Source: Streptosporangiaceae bacterium
Lineage (GTDB): Bacteria > Actinomycetota > Actinomycetes > Streptosporangiales > Streptosporangiaceae
Assembly (NCBI GenBank): GCA_019239975.1
Contig: JAFAZE010000091.1
Coordinates: 1 to 64,000 of the forward strand
Direction of reading: 5' to 3'
Length of the DNA stretch: 64,000 nt
The notes under the pieces are model-generated. The model saw nothing but the letters and a program-made list of their open reading frames with translations, had not been told where the DNA came from and ran no database searches. Within the stretch, counting starts at the first letter, position 1. Every line of letters begins with the position of its first letter. Positions 16,618 to 24,131 of this stretch are shown one piece after another. The translations under genes were made by a program, and so were the position numbers.

Positions 16618-17634
16618 TCAGCCCGACGCGGGCGGGATCTCGCCGGAGCCGCGGACGATCAGGCTGGCGGGGAGCTCGACGCACTCGGCGGGGCCCATGT
16701 ACCCGCCGATGCGCCGGAACAGCAGCTCCGCCGCGGTGCGGCCGATCTCGCCGGTGCTCTGGGCGACCACCGTCATGGCGGGCGTGAGCAGGTCGAACAG
16801 CTCGAGATCGTCGAAGCCGGCGAGCGCGACCGCGGCGCCGGTCCTGCGGAGCTCGCGCAGGGCGAGCACTGTGGTGCGGTTGTTGCCGCAGAAGACGGCG
16901 GTGACCGGCTCGGGGCCGCTCAGCATGCGGCGCAGCGCGGAGCCGACGCTGCCGGCGTCCGGGGCCGCCATGCTGACCCAGGAGCCGCCGACGGGCAGCG
17001 CCGCGGCCGCCATCGCGTCCAGGTACCCCTGGTGGCGGTGCGCCGCGGTGTAGATGTGCGGCGCGTCGCCGATGAACCCGATGCGCCGGTGACCGCCCCT
17101 GATCAGGTGAGTCACACCGTCGAAGGCGCCGCGGACGTTGTCGGTGAGCACCGTGTCCGCCTCGATCAGGCGCGGCGGGCGGTCGGCGAAGACCACCGCG
17201 ATGCCGGCGTCGATCTCCGGCAGCAGGTAGGTGTGGTCGTCCGAGGCGGGGACGATGATCAGGCCGTCGACCCGGCGGGCACAGAAAGCCAGCGCCAGCG
17301 CCCGCTCGCGGCCCGGATCCTCGCCGCTCGAGCCGGTGATCAGCAGGCTCCCGTGCCGGGCGGCGACCGCCTCGACGGCGCGCGACAGCATCGCGTAGAA
17401 CGGGTCGCCGATGTCCTCGAGGACCAGCCCGATCGACGCCGTCTTGCCCTTCCTGAGCACCCGGGCGCTGTCGTTGCGCCGGTAGCCGAGCTCGGCGATC
17501 GACCTGCTCACCCGCTCGGCCGTGCGCGGTTTCACGCCGGGCTCGCCGTTGACGACCCGGGACACGGTCTTCAGGGCGACGCCGGCATGGCTGGCGACGT
17601 CCTTCATCGTCGGGCGGCTTCCGTACATGGTCAC
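16618..17634 (-). CDS. LacI-family transcriptional regulator
   Basis: A 338-residue repressor-type protein. The N-terminal helix-turn-helix is PTMKDVASHAGVALKTVSRV with the hinge region ending near RVLRKGKTASIGLVLED. The periplasmic-binding-protein-like sugar domain follows (about residues 65-335) with ADRPPRL, TAVFCGNN and ALAGFDD blocks. It is encoded 67 bp after the GH92 mannosidase on the same strand, beyond a strong hairpin. It probably controls that gene through the TGACATCGTTRTA repeats upstream of it, though the pairing is inferred. GTG at 17634 (GGAGG seven bases upstream) is preferred over the ATG two codons later. Confidence 0.9.
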   Translation of the reverse strand: MTMYGSRPTMKDVASHAGVALKTVSRVVNGEPGVKPRTAERVSRSIAELGYRRNDSARVLRKGKTASIGLVLEDIGDPFYAMLSRAVEAVAARHGSLLITGSSGEDPGRERALALAFCARRVDGLIIVPASDDHTYLLPEIDAGIAVVFADRPPRLIEADTVLTDNVRGAFDGVTHLIRGGHRRIGFIGDAPHIYTAAHRHQGYLDAMAAAALPVGGSWVSMAAPDAGSVGSALRRMLSGPEPVTAVFCGNNRTTVLALRELRRTGAAVALAGFDDLELFDLLTPAMTVVAQSTGEIGRTAAELLFRRIGGYMGPAECVELPASLIVRGSGEIPPASG

Positions 17635-17663
17635 GGCGGCACCTCCCCCCTCGTACACGTGCG

Positions 17664-17692
17664 CGGGGAGCCGGGACGCACCCGGCTCCCCG
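17664..17692 (-). terminator. GC-rich hairpin between GH92 and LacI genes
   Basis: Arms 17664-17675 (CGGGGAGCCGGG) and 17681-17692 are perfect reverse complements around a five-base loop. It starts 10 bp after the GH92 stop. There is no U-tract, as is common for actinobacterial terminators. It ends about 15 bp before the LacI ribosome site, so it could either end GH92 transcription or limit read-through into lacI. Confidence 0.8.
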
Positions 17693-17701
17693 CACCCTGA
17701 C

Positions 17702-20700
17702 TCATCCGGCTGAGATCGCGAAAAGGCCGATCGAGCCGTTGTTCACAGTGGCAGGCAGTGTAATGCTCGCCACCGTCTTGGAGCTATCCACCGGGATCGT
17801 CGCGGCGAACAGGTACGTGTTGATCGTCTGCTTCGTGCCGTCGAGGTAATTGCGGTACGGAGTTGTCGCGACCGTCACGTTCCCGAACTGCGGCGACCCG
17901 CCGCCTCCGCCGAGCGTCCAGTCGCTCATCCCGAGGGTGGCGGTGGCTGTGGTGCCATCGGTGTATGTAATTTCCACTGTTCCGGACGCGCCTGCCGTGC
18001 CGGCGTTGATGGCGCTGCCGAGGAAGCCGATCTTCGACGTGCCCGCGGGCGCGCTGACCTGGATGGTCTGCCCGGCGGCGTTGATCGCGTCCGGCTGGGC
18101 CGGCGCGACGTTCGGCATCGTGTAGGTGATCCCGCCCGAGGTGACGGACGCGCCCTGCCCGAGGCCGGCCGCGGTAAGCGCCTGCTCCGAGTAGCTGAAC
18201 CCGTCGCCGTCGAAGTTGGCCGCCGACGGGGTGCCGTCGCTGCTGATGCCGGTCACGTTGTAGTACGGCGCCAGGTCACCCGGCTTGGCGACGACGACCG
18301 TGAGCTGCACCGGTATCACCGACCCGGCTGGGCTGGTGAACCTCACCGGCACCGTGTAGTCGCCGTCCGTGCCGCCCGCCGTGACGGTCAGGCTGGCGCT
18401 CGCGGTTCCGTTCGCCGGGAGGGACAGGCTGCCGCTCGACGGCGACACCGTTACCTGGCTGGGCGGGGTCGCCTTCCAGCCCACGGTCTGCGCGCCGGCC
18501 AGCGACTGGACGGACAGCTTCACGGTCGCGCTGGCTCCGGGCCGCAGGTAGAGCGTCCCGGGGCTGGCCGAGGCGGAGTCCGCGAACACCGGGCCGTACG
18601 AGGGAGGCGCGTCCTGCTTGGCGCTTCCCCACGTGGTGGGCGTCTTGCCCAGGGTCCAGTCCATCGTGGAGCCCTTGGCCAGCGTGCCGAACGGCACGTA
18701 CAGCTTGCTGTCGGGCTTGCCGTTGATCTTCAGGGAGTCGACGTAGAACCTCGCCGGCGACGCTCCCGGCGCGCTGATGGTGATCGTCTTGCCGGTGGGC
18801 AGGGTGATCTTCTCGTAGGGGAAGCCGGGGCCGTTGAGGAGCACGTTGTCGCTGCCGGAGTTCTCCGGGTACATGCCCAGCATCTCCCAGACGAACGTGG
18901 AGCTGTTTGCGCCGAGGTCGTCGTTGTTGGCGAGGCCGGTCGGGCCGGGCAGGTACATGCCGTTGCGGATCGTGTTGATCGCCTGCTGGGTGCCGGCCGG
19001 GTCGCCGGCGTAGTCCAGGGCGTTCTGCTCGCCGAGGTCGAATTCGTTGGTGAGCTGGGCGTACATGCCGAAGCCGTTCGGCTCGGACAGGTACTGCCGC
19101 AGCTCGGGCACGACCGCTTTGTCGCCGCCGAGCAGGGAGAACAGGCCCGCGTAGTCGTTGGGCACGTTCCACAGGTACTCGTAGGCGTCGCCCTCGACGT
19201 AGTGGCTGGTCGTCGTCGGGGTGATGCCGGGCACGAACGAGCCGTTCTCGTTCCGCGGGTTGAGCAGGCCGTCGGCGGCGTCGAACACGTTCACCCAGTT
19301 GTTGGCGCGGTTGGTGAGCATCTTCGCGTCCGCGGTGTCGCCGAGTGCGCCGGCGAACTGGGCGAGCGCGAAGTCCTCGGTGTCGTACTCCAGCAGCGTG
19401 GGCACGAAACCGTGCGGGTTGCAGCAGCCGTAGGTGCCGTCCTCGGGCAGGTAGCCGTACTTCTGCTCCAGCGCCTCGCCGGGCCTGACGTCGTTGACGG
19501 TGGTGGCCTGCTTGAGCATGTCCGCCAGCGCCTGCCTGGTGTTGAAGTTCCTGGCGCCGAAGGCGTAGTAGTCGGCGATGATCGACTGGGCGGGGTCGCC
19601 GACCATGACGTAGTTGTTCAGGTTCAGGTATCCCCACTGCTGCAGGAGGCCGTCCTGGGCGTAGTAGTTCAGTTGGGACTGCGCCTGGTCGCCGGCGGCG
19701 GTGGGGTCGAGCATCGCCTGGAGCTGGGACAGCGAGTGGTAGGTGTCCCAGCCGGAGAAGACGCCGTACTGGTCTTTTTGGCCCGCCGCCACCGTGTGGA
19801 CCTTGTTGTCCGAGCCCATGTACTGACCGTTGACGTCGCTGCTGATGTTGGGCTGCATGAAGTCCTTGTACAGCAGGCTGTAGAACTCCTGGGTCTGTGC
19901 GTACGTGCCGCCGTTTACCTTGATGCGGCCGAGGAGGTTGTTCCAGGAGTTCTGCGCGTTTTGCTTGATCGTGCTGAAGTTCCAGCCGGGGTTCTCCGTC
20001 TGCCAGTCAAGCTTGGCGTTGGCGGCGCTGACGTAGGAGATCGCGACCTTCGCGTCGATCGTGGGGCTGGAGGTGGTGTCGAAGGTGAGGAAGACCGAGT
20101 CCGGGTTCGTCTGGCCGGGCTCGGTGATCACCTGGGAGGCCGTGAAGGGGTGGTTGAAGGTGATGTCGAAGTGCACCGTGTAGAGCTGCACCTGGCCGTC
20201 GTTGACGGGCTCGCCGCAGAACTGGCCGCTGGTGTCCGAGCCGATGACCTCGTTGTTGCCGACGATCTTCGCGCTCGACGCCATGTCGCCGTTCTGGCTG
20301 GCCATGAGCTTGACCAGGAAGTCGGCCTGTTTTGTCCTCGGGAACGTGAACGCGCCCATCGCGCTGTGCGGGGTCTCCGCGAACTTGGAGGTGATCGTGT
20401 CCGGGAGGTTGCTGCTGGCCTGGTAGTAGCCGGCCTCGGCGATCTCGCCGGCGTTGGTGAAGGACGTCGTGTACTTGCTCGGGTCGCCGCTGGGCAGCGG
20501 GCCGGTCATCGGGAGGATCGGCACGTCACCGGCGGCGCCGCAGCCGGGCCCGGAGATGTGGGTCAGGCTGTAGCCCCACAGCGCCTCGTCGCCGTAGTTG
20601 TAGCCGCCTCCGGCGTTGTTGTTCGGCATGGTGTCCGGGCTCCACTGGACCATGCCGAACGGCACGTCGGCACCGGGGTAGGTGTTGCCGCCGCCGCTCG

Positions 20701-21148
20701 TCCAGGTGCGGGTGTCCACGAGCTCGGCGGGGTTGCTGAGCTGGGCGCTCGTCACCGTCGCGTTGTCCTTTGCTCCGGGGAGTGCCGGGGCGGCCTTCGC
20801 GGCGTTGCGCGGGTGCTCGCAGGACGCGAGCGCGCCCGTGGGGGTCTTGGTGCAGTCCGCTGTGCGGGCGCCGGTCATCGTGGGCGTTCGCGCGCCGCTG
20901 CGATTTGCGGCGGCCGATGCGGCCGCCGCCGCGGAGGCGGCCGGGGTGGCGCCCGGGGCGGCGGCCGGGGACTGAGCGGTCAGGGACGCGGCGCCGGCCG
21001 GCGCGGCGGCGAGCAGGGCGATAGCGGCCGGAGCGACCAGGGGGATCACCCTTGTCAGCCATCGTCCTGCGGGGGTGGGTCGTCTTCTGGGGGTGGATCG
21101 TCTTCTGGGGGTAAAGGGTGTGCACTGGCGCGGCTGCCTGGTTCTCAT
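17702..21148 (-). CDS. Secreted GH92 alpha-1,2-mannosidase with C-terminal carbohydrate modules
   Basis: A large exported enzyme of 1148 residues. A basic N-terminus with repeated TPRRR units precedes a signal peptide ending near AGAAS (residue 54). The GH92 N-terminal beta-sandwich starts at LVDTRTWTSGGGNTYPGAD and contains the SLTHISGPGCG signature. The catalytic (alpha/alpha)6 barrel holds YVEGDAYEYLWNVPND with the expected acidic residues, and a calcium-dependent mechanism is known for the family. A NEW3-type beta-sandwich (about 890-985) and a CBM-like jelly roll at the C-terminus follow. It releases alpha-linked mannose from glycans outside the cell. The start has GGAGGGAGGA nearby. Confidence 0.92.
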   Translation of the reverse strand: MRTRQPRQCTPFTPRRRSTPRRRPTPAGRWLTRVIPLVAPAAIALLAAAPAGAASLTAQSPAAAPGATPAASAAAAASAAANRSGARTPTMTGARTADCTKTPTGALASCEHPRNAAKAAPALPGAKDNATVTSAQLSNPAELVDTRTWTSGGGNTYPGADVPFGMVQWSPDTMPNNNAGGGYNYGDEALWGYSLTHISGPGCGAAGDVPILPMTGPLPSGDPSKYTTSFTNAGEIAEAGYYQASSNLPDTITSKFAETPHSAMGAFTFPRTKQADFLVKLMASQNGDMASSAKIVGNNEVIGSDTSGQFCGEPVNDGQVQLYTVHFDITFNHPFTASQVITEPGQTNPDSVFLTFDTTSSPTIDAKVAISYVSAANAKLDWQTENPGWNFSTIKQNAQNSWNNLLGRIKVNGGTYAQTQEFYSLLYKDFMQPNISSDVNGQYMGSDNKVHTVAAGQKDQYGVFSGWDTYHSLSQLQAMLDPTAAGDQAQSQLNYYAQDGLLQQWGYLNLNNYVMVGDPAQSIIADYYAFGARNFNTRQALADMLKQATTVNDVRPGEALEQKYGYLPEDGTYGCCNPHGFVPTLLEYDTEDFALAQFAGALGDTADAKMLTNRANNWVNVFDAADGLLNPRNENGSFVPGITPTTTSHYVEGDAYEYLWNVPNDYAGLFSLLGGDKAVVPELRQYLSEPNGFGMYAQLTNEFDLGEQNALDYAGDPAGTQQAINTIRNGMYLPGPTGLANNDDLGANSSTFVWEMLGMYPENSGSDNVLLNGPGFPYEKITLPTGKTITISAPGASPARFYVDSLKINGKPDSKLYVPFGTLAKGSTMDWTLGKTPTTWGSAKQDAPPSYGPVFADSASASPGTLYLRPGASATVKLSVQSLAGAQTVGWKATPPSQVTVSPSSGSLSLPANGTASASLTVTAGGTDGDYTVPVRFTSPAGSVIPVQLTVVVAKPGDLAPYYNVTGISSDGTPSAANFDGDGFSYSEQALTAAGLGQGASVTSGGITYTMPNVAPAQPDAINAAGQTIQVSAPAGTSKIGFLGSAINAGTAGASGTVEITYTDGTTATATLGMSDWTLGGGGGSPQFGNVTVATTPYRNYLDGTKQTINTYLFAATIPVDSSKTVASITLPATVNNGSIGLFAISAG

Positions 21149-21185
21149 CAGCGAGGTCCTCCCTCCAACGCAGCGGTGCGCGGTT

Positions 21186-21230
21186 GCTGGTGCGTGGTTG
21201 GCTGGTGCGTGGTTGGCTGGTGCGTGGTTG
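21186..21230. repeat. Three perfect 15-bp tandem repeats in the GH92 leader
   Basis: The unit GCTGGTGCGTGGTTG occurs three times in direct succession, about 40-80 bp upstream of the GH92 start codon, so it is probably transcribed as 5' leader. Confidence 0.9.
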
Positions 21231-21253
21231 GCTTCGTGGGGTCCAGCGCGATT

Positions 21254-21286
21254 TACAACGATGTCATGAGATGTATAACGATGTCA
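21254..21286 (-). promoter_or_regulatory. Two operator-like direct repeats upstream of GH92
   Basis: On the minus strand the 13-mer TGACATCGTTRTA occurs twice, at 21286-21274 and 21266-21254, exactly 20 bp (two helical turns) apart and about 105-140 bp before the GH92 start. The core GACATCGTT resembles half-sites bound by LacI-family regulators. The LacI gene beside GH92 is the natural candidate binder; this is inference. Confidence 0.6.
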
Positions 21287-21373
21287 TCGCACCAATCGCC
21301 CAAAGTCAACCGTTTGAGAAAGAAGTAACCGAGCCGGGATGAGCTGCGCGCCCTCGCGCGCTGGCGCGCTCAC

Positions 21374-21532
21374 GGCACCCGCCGGACAACGGGTACCGGC
21401 CACCGGGCAACGCCGGGCAACAGGCAACGGGCAACGGCACCGCCCAGCGGCCCACCGCCACCGGCACCGGCCACCGGACAACCGCCACCGGACAACGGGG
21501 CACCGGCCACCGGGCACTGGACACCGGACAAA
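21374..21532. repeat. Degenerate CCACCGG/CAACGG repeat tract
   Basis: About 160 bp of imperfect short units such as CACCGGCCACCGGACAAC and GGGCAACGGGCAACGG, with no fixed period. It is low-complexity sequence directly beside the palindromic element. Confidence 0.75.
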
Positions 21533-21544
21533 ACAGACAGCCGC

Positions 21545-21597
21545 CATGATCGCGGAAACGGCGGGTCGTAGGCGACACCCAGACTTCCGCGATCATG
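21545..21597. repeat. Palindromic intergenic element, 13-bp arms
   Basis: Arms 21545-21557 (CATGATCGCGGAA) and 21585-21597 are exact reverse complements. Read on the minus strand the element opens with TCATGATCGCGGAAG, then GGGTGTCGCC and CCCGCCGTTTCC. This matches the left half of the element at 52.0 kb block by block, so it belongs to the same dispersed family. Confidence 0.85.
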
Positions 21598-21773
21598 AGA
21601 CGCGGTGCTGCAGCGGCTCGCGGGACTAATGTGCCCAGCGACGGGCGTGACTGGCGGTCCTGATGCGGCGCAATGACACGGCAGCGACAGGCGAGCTCGC
21701 GGCCACCGCCCCAGGATGTCGCCGGGTGCACGCACTCCCAGGCAAGCCTGCCGCCAACCGGGCGGATCAGCCA

Positions 21774-22193
21774 TCAACATCGATCCGTGGTCACAAAAAG
21801 GCAAACAGGGACAGCTGCACACCGGTGCGCATGAAGGCGTCGTGCCAAGCGCATTGGAGCGCCGCGCCGGGGCACGCGGGGACGGGCACGGTCGAATGGC
21901 CGTGGCCGAGTGGCCGTGGGCGGTAACGCGGTGAGCGGGCGGGCCGCTGGGCCGGTGGCGCAGCGGCGGGCTATGTCTTCCAGGGAGAGGCCAAGGGCGG
22001 CGGCCAGCGCCGCGACCGTGAAGAAGGCCGGGGTGGCGATGCGGCCGGTCTCGATCTTCCGCAGCGTTTCGGAGGGGACGCCGGACGCGGCGGCGATCTC
22101 GGCCATGCTACGGCGTCCGCGCGCTTCGCGCAGCAGCATGCCGAGCCGTTCCCCGCGCGCGTGTTCTTCGGGACTCAACGGAGGCCGGACCAT
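21774..22193 (-). CDS. XRE-family helix-turn-helix regulator beside map
   Basis: A 139-residue protein. Residues 6-80 form an XRE/Cro-type domain with RSMAEIAAASGVPSETLRKI (helix-turn-helix) and TVAALAAALGLSLEDIARR. The remaining 55 residues are arginine- and proline-rich, low in complexity, and end in a cysteine. Comparable regulators are often about 80 residues long, so the tail may come from loss of an original stop. It is divergent from methionine aminopeptidase, and a 14-bp palindrome lies between the two starts. No Shine-Dalgarno precedes the ATG, which is about 23 bases from a -10-like TATAAC. It probably represses itself and map. Confidence 0.85.
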   Translation of the reverse strand: MVRPPLSPEEHARGERLGMLLREARGRRSMAEIAAASGVPSETLRKIETGRIATPAFFTVAALAAALGLSLEDIARRCATGPAARPLTALPPTATRPRPFDRARPRVPRRGAPMRLARRLHAHRCAAVPVCLFVTTDRC

Positions 22194-22210
22194 GTCGTGA
22201 TACTAATGCC

Positions 22211-22224
22211 GGTATAGTTATACC
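22211..22224. promoter_or_regulatory. Palindromic operator/-10 in the XRE-map divergent promoter
   Basis: GGTATAGTTATACC is a near-perfect dyad (GGTATA/TATACC). It sits 18 bp from the XRE start and 50 bp from the map start, and its A/T core supplies a -10-like hexamer in both directions. It is a plausible binding site for the XRE protein, placed to shut both promoters. A direct repeat of ACTGGGTTGCGG (22230-22241 and 22250-22261) follows toward map. Confidence 0.6.
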
Positions 22225-22273
22225 AAATAACTGGGTTGCGGAAGGAATCACTGGGTTGCGGGAGGGATGCCGC

Positions 22274-23266
22274 GTGGTTGAGCTGAAGACATCCGGGGAG
22301 ATCGAGGCGATCCATGCCGCCGGGCAGGTCGTCGCGCAGATACTGGCGGCCATGCGCGAGCAGGCGTCGGCGGGAACCCGGCTGCGCGAGCTGGATGAGG
22401 CTGCCCGTGAGGTGCTGGCGAAGGCCGGCGCCACCTCCCCGTTCCTTGGCTACCAGCCGGCGTTCGCGCCGGTCCCGTTCCCGGCTGCGATCTGCACGTC
22501 GGTCAACGACGCCGCTCTGCACGGCATCCCCGGGCGTTACCGGCTCGCCGAAGGCGACCTGCTGAGCGTCGACTGCGGCGCCGCGCTCGATGGGTGGGTG
22601 GCGGATGCCGCGACCTCCTTCACGATCGGGCCGCCGAGCCCAGCCGACGAGCGCCTGCTCGGCACCGCGATGACCGCGCTGCGCGAAGGCATCGAAGCCG
22701 CCGTTCCTGGCGGGCGACTCGGGGACATATCGGCCGCGATCGGCGCGGCCGGGCGGGCCGGCGGGTACGGCATCTGCGGCGACTTCGGCGGTCATGGCGT
22801 CGGCCGGGCGATGCACGAGGACCCGCACATACCCAATGAGGGCCGCCGGGGCCGCGGGCTCCGGCTCAGCGCGGGGCTCGTGCTGGCGATCGAGCCGTGG
22901 TTCCTGGCCGGCGGCAAGGACGACTACCGGATCGACCGCGACGGCTGGACCATCCGCAGCGCCGACGGCAGCCGCGCGGCGCACGTCGAGCACACCGTCG
23001 CGATCACCGGCGACGGCCCCCTCGTCCTCACCGCGTTATCCGTTCGCGTGGTTATCCGTGCCGGGCACCGGGACGGCTCGCCCGCGGCGGCATGGCGTCT
23101 TGTTCTGGCGGGGACCTTGTTCTGGCGGGACCTTCACGCGGTCGTTCGGGCGGGGACCTTCACCCGGCGTGCGCCCGGGGACCTTCACCCGGTCGTTCGG
23201 GCGGGGACCTTCACCCGGCGTGCGCCCGGCCAGGCTGTGACGATTGGTGAACATGCGGTGACGTGA
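22274..23266 (+). CDS. map: Methionine aminopeptidase type I with repeat-coded C-terminal tail
   Basis: Removes the initiator methionine from nascent proteins. The 330-residue product has all expected metal ligands: Asp100 and Asp111 (LSVDCGAALDGWVADAATSF), His174 (FGGHGVGRAMHE), Glu207 (AIEPW) and Glu239 (HVEHTVAI), plus the substrate-contact His83 in ALHGIP. The catalytic domain ends near residue 254. The last 75 residues are unlike the family and include two 17-residue repeats (VRAGTFTRRAPG...) coded by tandem DNA repeats, so the original stop seems lost. GTG at 22274 is chosen with GGAGGG seven bases upstream. It is probably a second Map copy rather than the ribosomal-operon one, given its own XRE regulator. 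Confidence 0.9.
   Translation: MVELKTSGEIEAIHAAGQVVAQILAAMREQASAGTRLRELDEAAREVLAKAGATSPFLGYQPAFAPVPFPAAICTSVNDAALHGIPGRYRLAEGDLLSVDCGAALDGWVADAATSFTIGPPSPADERLLGTAMTALREGIEAAVPGGRLGDISAAIGAAGRAGGYGICGDFGGHGVGRAMHEDPHIPNEGRRGRGLRLSAGLVLAIEPWFLAGGKDDYRIDRDGWTIRSADGSRAAHVEHTVAITGDGPLVLTALSVRVVIRAGHRDGSPAAAWRLVLAGTLFWRDLHAVVRAGTFTRRAPGDLHPVVRAGTFTRRAPGQAVTIGEHAVT
23127..23229. repeat. 26-bp tandem repeat inside the map 3' end
   Basis: Four copies of a unit near GGGACCTTCACCCGG, with CCTTCAC at 23131, 23157, 23182 and 23208 (periods 26, 25, 26). Two units make 51 bp, so the reading frame is kept and 17-residue protein repeats result. Confidence 0.85.
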
Positions 23267-23793
23267 TGGCAGAGCTCAGCCAATGAGCTCACCGGGCACG
23301 CTGCGGCTGGCGGCTGGCGGCTGGCGGCTGGCGGCTAAACCACACACCTTAATTTCCACTACCACGCCCGCGGATGGCGCGTCGTGGAAATTAAGGGTCA
23401 TATGCGACACCGGCGTTTCCGTGATCATGATCTGCCCCCGCCAGCGCGTTGCTGATGTTACAGAAGAGGAGGCTTCTTACGTCAATGTGACGCATCAGGG
23501 CTGCCGTGATCTCCGCTCCACGCAGAAAGGTCAGGAACGTCGGCTAAATTGTCCCATTTATAGCCTTTCGCTTATTGCGGCATACGTGCGTAGAATCGCG
23601 GCATTGTGAGCGGCGTCGCGGTCCGCCCCGGCCGGCCGTCTTCAGCGCCGCGGCCGTAGGCTTCAGCGCCTCGGCCGCAGGGCTTCAGGACCTCGGCCGC
23701 AGGGCTTCGGGCGTGTCCGGCGCTTCGGCTATGTTCGGCGCTTCGGCTATGTTCGGCGCGCTGGCGGACCGGCTTGGGTACGGAGGGCACGAA
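23267..23793. other. 527-bp region between map and the WXG100 gene
   Basis: No convincing gene is seen. It contains a GGCTGGCGGCTGGCGG tract (23303-23335), a palindromic element (23347-23430), and a more A/T-rich stretch (about 23440-23600) that is probably the promoter of the toxin cassette. Before the WXG100 start there is a short direct repeat, GCTTCGGCTATGTTCGGC, twice at about 23722-23757. Confidence 0.65.
23347..23430. repeat. Palindromic intergenic element (inverse of the 52.0-kb copy)
   Basis: An inner stem has 13-bp perfect arms (CCTTAATTTCCAC at 23347-23359; complement at 23384-23396). Read in reverse, it begins TCATGATCACGGAAA, then GGTGTCGCATATG, then TTTCCACGACGCG, then GTGGAAA and AAGG. 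The same blocks occur in the same order in the element at 52017-52132. It lies downstream of map and may serve as its terminator. Confidence 0.8.
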
Positions 23794-24072
23794 TTGGGGA
23801 TGGGGCAGCTGTGGGCCGAGGCGAGGCAGGCGGCCAGCGAGGACATGGGGAGAGCTGTCGCGGCCGCTGATGCTATCAGCGGACTGATCAAGAATGTGCA
23901 GCCATTCCTGAACTCGGGCACGTGGAGCGGCCAGGCCGCGGACAGCTGGATGGGCGACTGGAACAGCTTCTACGGCCGGCTGCTGCGCATGCTGAACGAC
24001 CTCCCCGCCGCCCAGGCCGCGGTGGTGAAGGCCATTGACAGCGAGATCCAGGCCGCGCAGCGCCGGGGATGA
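23794..24072 (+). CDS. WXG100-family (ESAT-6-like) protein
   Basis: A protein of about 92 residues: helical hairpin with the W-x-G turn in GTWSGQAADSW, flanked by two amphipathic helices (LWAEARQAASEDMGRAVAAA and AVVKAIDSEIQAAQ). Such small proteins are type VII secretion substrates or chaperone-like partners of larger toxins. TTG at 23794 follows GGAGGG by six bases; an ATG two codons on is possible. The frame is open further upstream but without family-like sequence. Its stop overlaps an ATG (ATGA), and the toxin gene follows directly, which suggests they are expressed and exported together. No ESX machinery genes are in the window. Confidence 0.8.
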   Translation: MGMGQLWAEARQAASEDMGRAVAAADAISGLIKNVQPFLNSGTWSGQAADSWMGDWNSFYGRLLRMLNDLPAAQAAVVKAIDSEIQAAQRRG

Positions 24073-24131
24073 CCCGTGCCATTGAGGCACGGACGGGTTC
24101 ATTAGCGGGTCGTGATGAGGAGGAGCCTCGG

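Larger units (their letters stand above)
21149..21773. other. 625-bp intergenic region upstream of GH92
   Basis: No gene is seen. From GH92 outwards it holds three perfect 15-bp repeats (21186-21230), two operator-like repeats 20 bp apart (21254-21286), a degenerate CCACCGG/CAACGG repeat tract (21374-21532) and a palindromic element (21545-21597). The GH92 promoter must lie near the operator repeats. The part nearest the XRE gene shows nothing clear. Confidence 0.7.

Noticed and set aside
19202-21328. 708-codon plus-strand frame opposite the GH92 gene
   Set aside because: Antisense shadow; the minus strand codes a complete GH92 enzyme with signal peptide and ribosome site.
23283-23609. 108-codon frame between map and the WXG100 gene
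   Set aside because: It runs through the GGCTGGCGG tract and the palindromic element, has no ribosome site and resembles no protein.
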